A stretch of 64,000 nt of DNA, from assembly GCF_004923255.1 (NCBI RefSeq), contig NZ_QYRT01000010.1, positions 43,981 to 107,980 on the forward strand, read 5' to 3'. Both the position numbers and the translations under genes were made by a program. Shown one piece after another: positions 26,101-35,269 of this stretch (position 1 is its first letter; each line of letters begins with the position of its first letter). The notes under the pieces were generated by a model. The model had not been told where the DNA came from, searched no databases, and saw only the letters and a list, made by a program, of their open reading frames with translations. The stretch comes from Subtercola vilae. Lineage in GTDB: Bacteria; Actinomycetota; Actinomycetes; Actinomycetales; Microbacteriaceae.

Positions 26101-26667
26101 ACGGGCGGGCTCGACGCCCCGCCGACCATCGGCACGGTCGCCACCGCCGACGACGCCAGCGGCCTCCCGGTTTCCGCCGGTGTCGCAGCCGTCGGCGAGG
26201 CCGTGACGCCCGCGGCCGCGTCGGTCGCTACCGCGGCCACTGCGGGGGCCAAACGTCGCAAAATCTTCGCGCGCAAACCGAAGCGGGTGCCGGTGCCTGT
26301 GCCTGTTGATGCCGTCGTCGAGCCGGCCAATCCGGCCGAACCGGTCGACTCTGGCGAACTCGCCGAGCCCGCCGTGGATGTCGCGCCCGATGCCACACAG
26401 GTCGACGTGAGAGCAGTGCCCGACACCGTCCCCAACTCCGACGCCGACACCGACACCAACACCGACGCCGACGCCGACGCCGTCAACACCGACGCCGACG
26501 CCGTCAACACCGACGCCGCACCTGCTAGCTCGGCCGCAGTGCCCGACGAGACCGCACCGGCTGACGACGCCGCAGTGCCAAACGAGTCCGACGAACATGC
26601 CGCTGACGGCATGAACCCGACCCCAGGCGAGGAGGTGCACCGTGGCACGAATACCGAAGAACGCTGA
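23188..26667 (+). CDS. Giant GT2-domain membrane protein
   Basis: 1159 residues. Residues 1 to about 230 are a GT2 domain: VTAVLVAQNGAERLSRTLDA at the start and VGAAGMLVRHSVWNALGGFD near the acceptor site. A hydrophobic pair at about 250-280 is followed by a block of roughly a dozen spans from 355 to 745, an extracytoplasmic segment, and a last span near 905-925. The final 230 residues are low-complexity and acidic with one basic patch (AKRRKIFARKPKR) and a repeated TDADAVN unit. Family members occur beside whiB2 in many actinobacteria and are thought to act in cell-envelope glycan assembly; the acceptor is not established. The stop overlaps the DUF5719 start by 26 bases. Confidence 0.85.
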   Translation: MQARVTAVLVAQNGAERLSRTLDALRAQTRQPESLVVVDVSSTDGTAKLLSEAQPTGFLSASSRLSFGVAVNHALGVVSPPASDDEWLWLLAHDTAPEPDALAALLAAVEVNPSVAVAGPKQMEWNDSGFIAGFGESVTRFGASVPLVERELDQAQHDRLSDVLGVGAAGMLVRHSVWNALGGFDPALPTADNGLDFSIRARLAGHRVIAVPAAKVVTAGDGLSGPGTSIKGSQRRRRQSVRRAAQLHRRLVYAPAFTVFFHWLSLVPLAVLRTLFQVLRKQPGAVAGEFAAAFRTAFSGRVGAARRSIKTTRKVGWGAVAPLRIPGAEVRRRNALVRELALSQARGSREELNFFSTGGAAIVLAALVVGFALFFPLFGGKALAGGSFLPLSADVGGLWANIGYGWRDLGLGFVGASDPFSYILAVFGSITFWSPSVSLVVLYLVSLPLAALAGWFAAAKLTNRSGLRIFGAVLWAIAPPLLSALDAGQVGAIVAHLLLPWLVLAALSAARSWSASAIASLLFAAVTAAAPSLWPALLVLWLASVIFARRAVMRYVGLPIPALLLVAPLAYEQFMRGNLWGIFADPGLPNAHGTVSVTDLLLGLPEQGLGGWSGIGGTLGIDSQTLQFIALLLLVPLALIAVAALFLPRSWRASAAIGFAILGFATAVGATLIQVSASGSFEVTIWPGAGLSLYWLGLVGAATMGLATFTRLAALPAVIAALAVAVLAVPVAASTLTATSDVRSSTGASLPAFVTAEAASNPRVGTLVLGAEANGGLTASVVHGVGATLETQSTLAATTGEPTAAEQNLSTLVGNLASRSGTDASVALANLGVEFIVLSPTTSSATPDAQAVVARATSAFDSNASLTAIGQTFAGELWQITGTPGFSALPAPTPTNTGTPIGFVILLVQAIVFGLLLLLALPAGRLEAHGLRAASTVDVLDQPGEPVEPLEPDDSVRDDQSGDAGGAAVDETGGLDAPPTIGTVATADDASGLPVSAGVAAVGEAVTPAAASVATAATAGAKRRKIFARKPKRVPVPVPVDAVVEPANPAEPVDSGELAEPAVDVAPDATQVDVRAVPDTVPNSDADTDTNTDADADAVNTDADAVNTDAAPASSAAVPDETAPADDAAVPNESDEHAADGMNPTPGEEVHRGTNTEER

Positions 26668-28243
26668 CGCCGGCACCGTGAAGGCGGCCGTGCGGGCGAA
26701 TGCCGCCGCGAATGCGAAAGCCAAGGCAGCCGCGAAAGCAGCCGCGAAAGCAGGCAGGGCCGAAAACGCGACCGGATCATCGACCGGTTCGCCATCGACT
26801 CGCACCCGGTACGCGAAAACGGGCGCACGGCTTGTGACGGGTGTGGTGGTGCTCGCCATCGGTGTCGCCACCGTTACCGCGGCCAGTGCCCTTGCCCTGC
26901 CGCAGGTGTCGCACGGCGTGCCGAGCGTCACCGTCGTTCCCGATGCCTCGCCGCAGACTCTGGCGTGCCCCGGCCCTCTCGTCTCGCTTGCCGACAGTTC
27001 GGGGCAGAGCGCGACCAAGGTCGCTTCGGTGGGCACCACCACGCTCGTGGCCGGGGCTACTCCGTTCGGCACCCCACTCAGTTCTGCGAACCTCACTCAG
27101 ACCGATGCGGCCGGTGCTGCATCCGGAGCCTCCCAGCCGACGGGCATCACTGCCGCGGGCGCCACGGGAATCCTGGTCTCGGGCAGCCAGTCGCAGCAGG
27201 TCTCCAACGGCGATCTGGTCGGGCTCGCGAGTTCTGCCTGCGCCGAGACCTCGGCCGACAGCTGGCTGGCAGCCGGGTCGACAACCACGGGCCGCACCAG
27301 CTTCGTCGTGCTCACGAACCCCACCGAGGTGGCGTCGACGGTGAACCTCACGATCTTCGGCGAGACCGGGCTCGTCACCGCACCCGGTACAAGCGGCATC
27401 ACCGTGGCACCGCGATCGCAGCGGGTGTTGTCGTTGGCAGGGTTCGCACCGAACGTGGTGTCGCCGGTCATCCACGTCGTCAGCACGGGCGGCAATGTAC
27501 TCGCGTCACTGCAGCAGAGCGTCGTTCGGAGCTTGACCCCGGGCGGGGTCGATGTCGCAGGCCCGACGCAGGCCCCCGCCACCACACAGACCATCGCGGG
27601 CGTTCAGATCGTCAGCACCAGCGCCATCGCCGAACGGGCCGCTGACCCCGCGTCGAGCGACCTCCCAGCGGCGCTGCGTGTCTACGTGCCGAGCGCAGAG
27701 GGAGCCACCCTCGCCGTGACGTTCAAGAGCGAGACCCTCGGAGTCGCCGACATCTCGGTGAACTACACGGCGACCGGGGGGCTCGTCACCGACTTTCCGT
27801 TGCCCTCCCTCACCGACGACAGCTACAGCGTGAGCGTCGTGTCAGACAAGCCGGTCGTGGTCGGTGTACGCTCCGCCGTCGTGAGCGGCGGTGTCGACTT
27901 CGCGTGGACGGGTTCGGCGCCCAGCCTGAACGGTTCGTTCCTGGTTTCGAGCGCCACCGGGCCGAACCCACGGCTCATGCTGGCCAATTCGGGCGTGGCA
28001 GACGCTGCGGTGACGGTGACTCAGGCTGTCGCTTCTCCGCAGGCAAGCGACACGGTGTCGCTGACCGTGGCTGCGAATTCGGCGGCCGGTGTGTCTCTGC
28101 AGCCGAACACGACGTACACGGTGACCACGACCGCGCCCATCACAGCAGCGATCGGGTACCTCGGCGACGGACTCATCTCGTCGTTCACGATCAGCCCGCC
28201 GAGCCCGCTCGCCAGCCCGCTCACCCTGTACCCGGGCAACTGA
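26642..28243 (+). CDS. DUF5719 family secreted/anchored protein
   Basis: 533 residues beginning with GTG 26642, inside the end of the GT2 gene and preceded by AGGAGG. The first 60 residues are Ala/Lys-rich and cytoplasmic. Residues about 60-80 (ARLVTGVVVLAIGVATVTAA) form a signal anchor. The rest is a Ser/Thr/Val-rich beta-type extracellular domain with no enzymatic motif visible, including RTSFVVLTNPTEVASTVNL. DUF5719 genes regularly follow this kind of GT2 gene, so the two likely act together at the envelope. Function is unknown. Confidence 0.8.
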   Translation: MARIPKNADAGTVKAAVRANAAANAKAKAAAKAAAKAGRAENATGSSTGSPSTRTRYAKTGARLVTGVVVLAIGVATVTAASALALPQVSHGVPSVTVVPDASPQTLACPGPLVSLADSSGQSATKVASVGTTTLVAGATPFGTPLSSANLTQTDAAGAASGASQPTGITAAGATGILVSGSQSQQVSNGDLVGLASSACAETSADSWLAAGSTTTGRTSFVVLTNPTEVASTVNLTIFGETGLVTAPGTSGITVAPRSQRVLSLAGFAPNVVSPVIHVVSTGGNVLASLQQSVVRSLTPGGVDVAGPTQAPATTQTIAGVQIVSTSAIAERAADPASSDLPAALRVYVPSAEGATLAVTFKSETLGVADISVNYTATGGLVTDFPLPSLTDDSYSVSVVSDKPVVVGVRSAVVSGGVDFAWTGSAPSLNGSFLVSSATGPNPRLMLANSGVADAAVTVTQAVASPQASDTVSLTVAANSAAGVSLQPNTTYTVTTTAPITAAIGYLGDGLISSFTISPPSPLASPLTLYPGN

Positions 28244-28249
28244 CGTTCT

Positions 28250-28265
28250 GCGGCTGCAGAGCCGC
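28250..28265. terminator. Hairpin between convergent DUF5719 and zincin-like genes
   Basis: GCGGCT and AGCCGC pair around GCAG, seven bases after the DUF5719 stop. No T-run. Short but well placed for two converging genes. Confidence 0.45.
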
Positions 28266-28275
28266 GGCCCCGCTT

Positions 28276-28716
28276 CTAGAAGTGGCGAAAGCGATCGGGC
28301 GCCAGATCCCATGGGTCTTTGCCGAGCAGCTCTGCGACCGCGCGAAAAACGCAGCTCTCGATGATCATGCGCTTGTGCAGTTCGTCGTCGCGGTGCAGCT
28401 TCGACAGGCGCTGGATGGGCAGCCGGTACAGAATCACGCGGTGGCCGATGACGCTCCAACGGGCAACGGGTGCGCCCGCTTCGGGGAGCCCGAGCGGAAC
28501 CGCGCCGATCTCGAACTTCACGTCTGCCAGCTCATCGGGCCACACGCTTTTCAGGTAGTCGGCTGTTGACGCCACGGTCATCTCGAACGAGTCGATGCGA
28601 GTGCGCAGCGGTGGCAGATGAGGGCCCGTGACCGACGAACGCAGGGTGCGCCCGTGACGGTTGCGGTACCTCTCGCTGGAGGTTCTCGCTGAACTGGTTC
28701 GCCGTGAACGTGGCAT
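28276..28716 (-). CDS. Zincin-like metallopeptidase-family protein lacking HExxH
   Basis: 146 residues. The Arg-rich N-terminus RYRNRHGRTLRSSVTGPHLP is characteristic of the actinobacterial branch and supports the long start at 28716 over the Met at 28581. VILYRLPIQRLSK and AVAELLGKDPWDL are the C-terminal family blocks. The metal-binding HExxH expected of a zincin is not present: the corresponding helix reads MIIESCVFRAVAELLG. The protein may have lost catalysis. In M. tuberculosis the homologue (Rv3259 region) also sits next to whiB2 and DUF3499 genes. It is divergent from DUF3499 by 61 bases. Confidence 0.7.
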   Translation of the reverse strand: MPRSRRTSSARTSSERYRNRHGRTLRSSVTGPHLPPLRTRIDSFEMTVASTADYLKSVWPDELADVKFEIGAVPLGLPEAGAPVARWSVIGHRVILYRLPIQRLSKLHRDDELHKRMIIESCVFRAVAELLGKDPWDLAPDRFRHF

Positions 28717-28764
28717 GAACCCAGCTTACGGCGCGGCACGGAGCTTCTGGGCGCCCGGGGCGCT

Positions 28765-28770
28765 TACTCT
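28765..28770 (+). promoter_or_regulatory. -10 box (TACTCT) for leaderless DUF3499 gene
   Basis: TACTCT ends 7 bases before the ATG at 28778. No ribosome-binding site is present between them. Confidence 0.5.
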
Positions 28771-28777
28771 GAAACGG

Positions 28778-28990
28778 ATGACCACCAGAACCTGCTCGAG
28801 AATCACGTGCCACAACGTCGCGGTCTCCACGTTCACCTATGTGTACGCCGACTCCATGGCGGTGCTCGGCCCGTTGAGCACCCAGCACGAGCCGCACAGC
28901 TACGACCTGTGCGCCAAGCACTCCGAGAGCCTCAGTGCCCCGCAGGGCTGGCAAGTCGTACGGTACGTCGCTGTGGGCAACGACTTCTAA
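28778..28990 (+). CDS. DUF3499 small cysteine-containing protein
   Basis: 70 residues. The pattern CSRITCHNVA near the N-terminus, FTYVYADSMAVLGPL in the middle and PHSYDLCAKHSE toward the end is the DUF3499 signature. Cys6, Cys11, Cys45 and the following His could bind zinc. Function is unknown, but the family is restricted to actinobacteria and regularly found next to whiB2 and phosphomannomutase genes. The ATG at 28778 is the only sensible start; the open frame upstream to 28661 is antisense to the zincin-like gene. Confidence 0.85.
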   Translation: MTTRTCSRITCHNVAVSTFTYVYADSMAVLGPLSTQHEPHSYDLCAKHSESLSAPQGWQVVRYVAVGNDF

Positions 28991-29868
28991 CGGTTCGGGA
29001 AGCCGTGCGGCAGCGCGGCGAGGGTAGGGGCCAGGCGGGCGAGCCGTGCGGCCTCGAGGGCGAGGGCGGCAGCCTCGCGATCGCGCCGCAGTGCGGCCAC
29101 GCCGAGCAACACCGTCTCGGGGTGAAACGGCGGCGACGAGGGCAGCGGTGAGACGAAGGGTGCCGCTTCGGCCAGCAGAGCCGCAGAAAGCCGGCCCCGG
29201 GCATCCGGAGTCATCTGCGGTGCCTCGGCCAGAAACTGGGCGATGCGCCGGGCCAGGCGGTCAGGCAGCCGCGCGACGTCGGCCACCTGGGCCCAGCCGA
29301 ACAGAACCGGCGGCAGGGGCTGGGCATGCGAGACGAGGCGAGGAACTCTTTCGTACTGCGAGAAGGTTCCTGCCACGAGGTCGCCCAGGCGCTTCGAGCG
29401 CGGGTTCAGCAGCGACACGAACACGGCCAGGCCGCCGAGAGTGAAGTAGAGCTCGAGCACTCCGGTGAGCGAGCGGATGAGTGCGTGGCGGAGCGAGATC
29501 GACCCGCCGTCGTCGCGCACGATGCGAGCGCCGACCGCGAGCTTGCCGAGAGAGCGCCCGTGCGTGAAGGTCTCGACGGCGGTGGGCACCACGACGAGAC
29601 AGAACGCAACGCTGGCCACAGTGAACGCGCGCAGAAGGGCGTCGTCTGCGCCGGTCGCCTGCTGCCAGACCCCCAGCAGGTAGAGGGCCGCGAGAAACAA
29701 CCCCACAGAGAACAGCACGTCGATCATGGCGCCTGCCCCCCGCAGAATGAAACTCGCGGGGCGCAGGTCTAGCGCGACCGCCTCGCCCGTGACGAGCATG
29801 TCGCCGCTGTACTCGAGGGAGTGTGTCGCCTGTGTGGGGGCGAGAAGGGGCGCTGCCATGGCTATCAT
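28987..29868 (-). CDS. RDD-domain membrane protein
   Basis: 293 residues. LRPASFILRGAGAMIDVLFS begins the RDD domain (Arg and Asp conserved), followed by two more spans; GRSLGKLAVGARIVRDDGG and NPRSKRLGDLVAGTFSQYER are standard RDD motifs at about 110 and 175. The C-terminal 110 residues are Ala-rich, soluble and helical. The start may be Met4 (29859) rather than 29868. It is divergent from the SpoIIM-like gene with only 8 bases between start codons; the two are a recurring pair near the MoxR/DUF58 operon in actinobacteria. Role unknown. Confidence 0.85.
   Translation of the reverse strand: MIAMAAPLLAPTQATHSLEYSGDMLVTGEAVALDLRPASFILRGAGAMIDVLFSVGLFLAALYLLGVWQQATGADDALLRAFTVASVAFCLVVVPTAVETFTHGRSLGKLAVGARIVRDDGGSISLRHALIRSLTGVLELYFTLGGLAVFVSLLNPRSKRLGDLVAGTFSQYERVPRLVSHAQPLPPVLFGWAQVADVARLPDRLARRIAQFLAEAPQMTPDARGRLSAALLAEAAPFVSPLPSSPPFHPETVLLGVAALRRDREAAALALEAARLARLAPTLAALPHGFPNR
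29863..29868 (+). promoter_or_regulatory. -10 box (TATCAT) for leaderless SpoIIM-like gene
   Basis: TATCAT ends 8 bases before the ATG at 29877 and overlaps the first codon of the divergent RDD gene. If used, transcription of the two genes is mutually constrained. Confidence 0.4.
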
Positions 29869-29876
29869 CTAAGCAG

Positions 29877-30872
29877 ATGGATCTCGACGCCTACACTGCC
29901 GCCCATCGAGACGAATGGAGTCGTCTCGATGCTCTCGGGCGACGCCGCACTTTCTCGGGTGCCGAAGCCGACGAACTGATCGACCGTTACCAGTCGGGAG
30001 CCACCGACCTCTCGGCCATCAGCACCTCGGTCGGCTCGAGTGTCGCCGGCGACCGCCTTTCGGTGTCGCTGTCGCGGGCACGCCTGCGGTTCACCGGGGC
30101 GAGCAGCAATGTGCTCAGCCAGATTCCCGCCTTCTTCCAACTGCAGCTGCCGGCGGCGCTGTACCGGCTCCGGTGGATTGTGCTGGTGGTCGCGCTGGCC
30201 ACGGTGGTTGTCAGCACACTGTTCGCCGTGTGGGCGCTGAACGACCCTCAGGTGCTCGCCAACTTCGGCACCGATGCCGAGCTCCGCCAGGTCGCTCAGC
30301 ATGACTTCGTCGACTACTACTCGAACAACCCCGCCGCCTCGTTCACCGGGCAGGTCTGGACAAACAACGCTTGGCTCGCCGCGCAGTGCGTCGCCTTCGG
30401 CATTGTGGGTGTCTACGTGCCGTACCTGCTGCTGCAGAACGCCCAGAACATCGGCGTCGACGCGGCGGTGCTCTTTCACTACGGGCAGGGCGACGTGTTC
30501 TTTCAGTACATCCTTCCGCACGGGATGCTCGAACTGACCGCCATCTTCGTGGCCGCGGCCGCGGGCTTGCGCATCTTCTGGGCGTGGATCGCGCCGGGCG
30601 CCCGCACCCGTGGCCAGGCGCTCGCCGACGACGGGCGGGCCCTGTTCACGGTCGCCGTGGGTCTCGTGTTCGTGCTGCTCGTGTCGGGTGTGCTCGAGGG
30701 GTTCGTCACGCCGCAGACGTGGCCGTGGCCGGTGAAGATCGCCATCGGTGCCGTTGCGGTGGGCGCGTTCGTCTTCTACATGGTGTTCGTGGGCGGCCGG
30801 GCCTTTCGGGCCGGCCAGACGGGCGACCTGGCGGAGTTCGACGCCGGCGCGCGGCAGCTCGTCGCGGTCTGA
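29877..30872 (+). CDS. Stage II sporulation protein M-like membrane protein
   Basis: 331 residues. The first 100 residues are a soluble helical domain (LDALGRRRTFSGAEADELID). Then come five or six spans. YVPYLLLQNAQNIG and YILPHGMLELTAIFVAAAAG (His-Gly-xx-Glu) are the SpoIIM/DUF95 signature. These proteins are found in non-sporulating actinobacteria next to RDD, DUF58 and MoxR genes; their function there is undefined. ATG 29877 is chosen because the region before it overlaps the RDD gene and a TATCAT box. Confidence 0.85.
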   Translation: MDLDAYTAAHRDEWSRLDALGRRRTFSGAEADELIDRYQSGATDLSAISTSVGSSVAGDRLSVSLSRARLRFTGASSNVLSQIPAFFQLQLPAALYRLRWIVLVVALATVVVSTLFAVWALNDPQVLANFGTDAELRQVAQHDFVDYYSNNPAASFTGQVWTNNAWLAAQCVAFGIVGVYVPYLLLQNAQNIGVDAAVLFHYGQGDVFFQYILPHGMLELTAIFVAAAAGLRIFWAWIAPGARTRGQALADDGRALFTVAVGLVFVLLVSGVLEGFVTPQTWPWPVKIAIGAVAVGAFVFYMVFVGGRAFRAGQTGDLAEFDAGARQLVAV

Positions 30873-30905
30873 GAGCCCGCTCGCCCAGCTCGCGCGTGCG
30901 GCGGG

Positions 30906-32213
30906 TCAGAGCCGACCGGCTGCCTTCAGAGCCAGGTACCGGTCGGCCACCGCGGGCGGCAGGTCGGCAGGGGCGCCCGTGACGACATCCGCACCCTGTT
31001 GGCGGGCAGCAGCGGCCACGCGTGCCACATCGAGCAGCGCGCGTTCAGCGGCGGCCGCCGTGTAGGTCTCCTCGCGGTCGGATCTCCGGCTGACCCGCGC
31101 AAACGTCTCGGGGTCGGTCACCGACGCTACGAGCACGAGGTGGCGCTGGGTGAGCTGCGGAAGCACCGCCAGTAGCCCGCGCGATGACCCGGGTGTCTCG
31201 AGCGACGTGAGCAGCACGACGAGCGCCCGCTGGTTCGTCACCTGGCGCACCTGGGCCGGGATGGCCGCCCAGTCGGTCTCGAGCAGCTCAGGGTCAACCG
31301 GGGCCAGCGCGTCGACGAGTCCCGACAACAGTGCAGCGCCGGTCGCACCCTTCACGCGGGCGCGAACGCGGCGGTCGTAGGCGATGACGTCGACCCGGTC
31401 GCCGGCGCGCGTGGCGAGTGCCGAGAGCAGCAGCGCCGCCTCGAACGCGGTGTCGAGCCGCGGTTCGTTGTCGATGCGGGCGGCACTCGTACGGCCTGAG
31501 TCGATGACAATCACGACGCGGCGATCTCGCTCGGGCCGCCACGTGCGAACAACCACGTCGTTGTGCCGGGCCGTCGCACGCCAGTCGATCGAACGCACAT
31601 CGTCGCCCCGAACGTATTCGCGCAGGCTGTCGAACTCGGTGCCCTGCCCCCTGATCATGATGCTGGTGCGACCGTCGAGTTCGCGGAGCCGTGCGAGCCG
31701 TGACGGCAGGTGCTTGCGCGAGGTGAACGGCGGCAGCACCCGAATGCGCCCGGGTGCCCGCAGGGTGGCCTGCCTCGCCCAGAGCCCGAGCGGCCCGAAT
31801 GACCGGATGCCCACCTCTTCTACCCGGCGCTCACCCCGCCTGAACGGCCGGAGAACGACGGTGACCATGCGCCGCTCGCCGCGGGGAACCCGAACCGCGA
31901 ACCGTGTCGTGAGGGCACCGGCTGACGGCTGCCAGGCATCCCGAACCGTGCCGTTCACCGGGCGACGGCCCGTATTGGTGAGGTACAGCTCGCCCGCGGT
32001 CGTCTCTCCGAGTCGCACCCGGGCCGGGAGCGCGCGTTCGAGGGCGAGGGCCCGCGGCGAGCCTGCCGCGATGAGGTCGACGATGCCCAGCACAACGACG
32101 AGCGCCAGCCACCAGCCGAGCGCTGGCAGCGCGAGGCCGTAGAGCTGCCCGAACAGCACGATGGGCACCGCGCCGAGCGCGACGAGCAGCACGAAACGGC
32201 CCGAGACGGCCAT
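30906..32213 (-). CDS. DUF58 protein (MoxR partner, vWA-like)
   Basis: 435 residues. Two membrane spans at residues about 5-50, then a beta-rich region, and the DUF58 core: GTEFDSLREYVRGDDVRSID followed by WRATARHNDVVVRTW. VVIVIDSGRTS resembles the MIDAS Asp-x-Ser motif of a von Willebrand A fold. Homologues are chaperone-like partners of MoxR ATPases. It is the last gene of a five-gene minus-strand operon, 85 bases after the MoxR stop, the only gap in that operon. Confidence 0.9.
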   Translation of the reverse strand: MAVSGRFVLLVALGAVPIVLFGQLYGLALPALGWWLALVVVLGIVDLIAAGSPRALALERALPARVRLGETTAGELYLTNTGRRPVNGTVRDAWQPSAGALTTRFAVRVPRGERRMVTVVLRPFRRGERRVEEVGIRSFGPLGLWARQATLRAPGRIRVLPPFTSRKHLPSRLARLRELDGRTSIMIRGQGTEFDSLREYVRGDDVRSIDWRATARHNDVVVRTWRPERDRRVVIVIDSGRTSAARIDNEPRLDTAFEAALLLSALATRAGDRVDVIAYDRRVRARVKGATGAALLSGLVDALAPVDPELLETDWAAIPAQVRQVTNQRALVVLLTSLETPGSSRGLLAVLPQLTQRHLVLVASVTDPETFARVSRRSDREETYTAAAAERALLDVARVAAAARQQGADVVTGAPADLPPAVADRYLALKAAGRL

Positions 32214-32298
32214 CAGCGCGGCCCAGCGTCGATGACGGTGAGCGGTGCGAAGCGTGCTCGCGGTGCGAGCGACGAGATCAGCGCAAGCGGCAGCGCCA

Positions 32299-33272
<974 letters not shown>

Positions 33273-33276
<4 letters not shown>

Positions 33277-34574
33277 CTGATGCCTTCGTTCGGAGGGGGT
33301 GGGGTGGGGGCGGAGGTGTGTCGGGGCGAGGCGGGAGTCGCCGGCCGGCCCAGTGCGAGCCGTACGGCGTTCTCGAGCTCGGTGAGCCGCGTCGACAGTT
33401 CGACGAGTTGAGCTTCGGAGGAGGGAACCGTTCTGAGCAGCGTTGCGGCGATGCCATCGGCCTTCTGCCCGGTCGCCTCGCCGACGGCGGCCACGATGTC
33501 GTCGACCGACGCTCTGCGCGGCAGGCCGAGCAGACCGGCGAGACGGGAGAGGGTTCCGATGCGAAGCGCGTCGAGCGCGCGGCTGCGGGCACCCGACCGT
33601 GCATAGAGGCGCGCGCGGCCGTCGACCGTCTCGCTTCCCCGCACGATCACGGGCAGGTTCTCGACGACGACCGGCCCGAGCCGCCGCCCACGCCACACGG
33701 CGGCCGCCACGAACACGGCTATGAGCAGCAGAATCAGCGGGGTGACCCAGTCGGGCGTCAGCTGCCCCAGGCTCGGAGCTCCGTCGGCCGTCACGTCGGC
33801 CGCACTCGCCACGTACCAGACCACGCGGCTGCCCTCGCCGAGCACCCCGAGCGCCAGCGCGGCATTGCCGGCGTCGACGATGTGTTCGTTGTCGAACACC
33901 TCTGTCGACCCGACGACGGTCACCGGATGCCCGGCCTCCGTCACCCGCACCACCGAGTACGCATCGCCGTACGACTCGAAGCACCCGCTCGAGCTGATCT
34001 GGCCCGCGCCGGTGACGCGATAGGTGGAGCCCGCTGCCGTGATGGTTTCGGCGCGCTGGGCCGCGGGCAGGCTGCAGCCGGCGGTGAGCGGTGCCGATGC
34101 GTCTACGCTGCCGGCCGCGCCGACACCGGGGGCGAGGTCGCCCAGTTCGAACACTCCGGGGTCGATCAATACGAGCCGATCCGAGACGCCGACCAGCTCT
34201 GTCTGGCGGTCGGTCGGGAGGTAGCCGTTGGGGTCGTAGACGACGAGCGTGGTGCCGGTGCCGGTGCCGGTGCCTGTGCCTGTGCCCGGGCCAGCGCTCG
34301 AGCCGTCACGGGCGGCCGCCACTGCTTCGTCGAGGGTCGTTGCCGCCGACACACTCACGCCCTGCTGCCGCAGCACCTCGGCGAGAGCCTTGCTTCCGCC
34401 CGGGCCCGCATTCGTGATCGAGAGCGCTCCGCTGTCGACGCTTTGGCCCCCGCCGTTCACCACGACCAGCACCAGGCTGGCGGCGAGCACGAAGACCGCG
34501 GCGCCGATCCAGAACGCCGAGCGCCGAAAGAACTGCCGCACGGTCGGCGTTGAGGCTACTGCGAGCTGGCTCAC
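33273..34574 (-). CDS. DUF4350 membrane protein
   Basis: 433 residues. A membrane span at about 18-40, an extracytoplasmic domain starting SITNAGPGGSKALAEVLRQQ (typical DUF4350), a second span at about 270-290 (TPLILLLIAVFVAAAVW), then a cytoplasmic helical tail. Residues about 97-107 are a Gly-Thr repeat encoded by five hexamers (34255-34284). Its start and stop both overlap neighbours by four bases, so translation is coupled to DUF4129 before and MoxR after. The family is always in MoxR/DUF58 operons; biochemical role unknown. Confidence 0.88.
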
Positions 34575-35269
34575 GCGCGGAGCCCTGCCCCGGGGCCACC
34601 CGGAGTGCCGACTCCGACCGGTTCGCGCGAGACCGGCGCGAGGTCGCGAAGCTGGCGTTCAAGCGCGGCCAGCTGCTCATAGGCCGCCTTCGTGGCCGTG
34701 GCGCCGAGGTATCTGACCTCGTCGAACACGCGGGCTGCCGCGACGAGGGCTCCCGCCTCTGCGGGGTACGACAGCGCTGCGCGGGCAGCGAATTCCTGCG
34801 CCGTGGTGCCGGGGGAGACCCGAACCACCGTGCGCTCCGACTGCCGCCGGGCGATCGACCGGTACAGCTCCTCGACCGCGGTACGGTAGTCGCCCGACGC
34901 GGCGGCCGCGGCAGCGGATGCTCTCAGTTGCGATGAGCTGCGCCGGTCATCCACCCCGAACAGGGCCTCGAGCGGCTCGGCCGCCGATCGATTGCGCCGC
35001 GGGCGACCGAACACGATGAACGCCGCCACGACGAGCCCCACCGCGATGGTGACGATGACGACCGGCAGCAGCCCGCCGAGATTTCCGCTCGACGGAACGA
35101 ACAGCGAGCCGAGCCAGTCGCGCACGGCCGACGCGGCCTGGTCGAGCCACGTGGGTTTGGCGGCCTGGTATTCGGGTTTGGCGAGCTCGTCGATCAGCCA
35201 CTGCCGGGCATCCGGAGCAGAGGGATCGAGGGGAATGTCGGTCAGAACCCCGAGGCCGGTTGCGATCAT
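34571..35269 (-). CDS. DUF4129 membrane protein
   Basis: 232 residues. A short N-terminal extracytoplasmic part (PEYQAAKPTWLDQAASAVRD) precedes one span at about 66-88. The cytoplasmic part contains DYRTAVEELYRSIARRQSER, PGTTAQEFAARAA and FDEVRYLGATATKAAYEQL, the conserved DUF4129 helical domain often fused to transglutaminase-like proteins. No transglutaminase is present here. ATG 35269 overlaps the upstream stop. A longer open frame to 36328 is a shadow of the gene upstream. Confidence 0.88.
   Translation of the reverse strand: MIATGLGVLTDIPLDPSAPDARQWLIDELAKPEYQAAKPTWLDQAASAVRDWLGSLFVPSSGNLGGLLPVVIVTIAVGLVVAAFIVFGRPRRNRSAAEPLEALFGVDDRRSSSQLRASAAAAAASGDYRTAVEELYRSIARRQSERTVVRVSPGTTAQEFAARAALSYPAEAGALVAAARVFDEVRYLGATATKAAYEQLAALERQLRDLAPVSREPVGVGTPGGPGAGLRA

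Noticed and set aside
26430..26520. CRISPR-like or satellite repeat array
   Set aside because: The short GACGCC-rich repeats are in frame inside the acidic tail of the GT2 protein and have no spacers.
30873..30905. Terminator between SpoIIM-like and DUF58 genes
   Set aside because: Only a weak CCCGC/GCGGG pair with a long loop is available; not enough to call.
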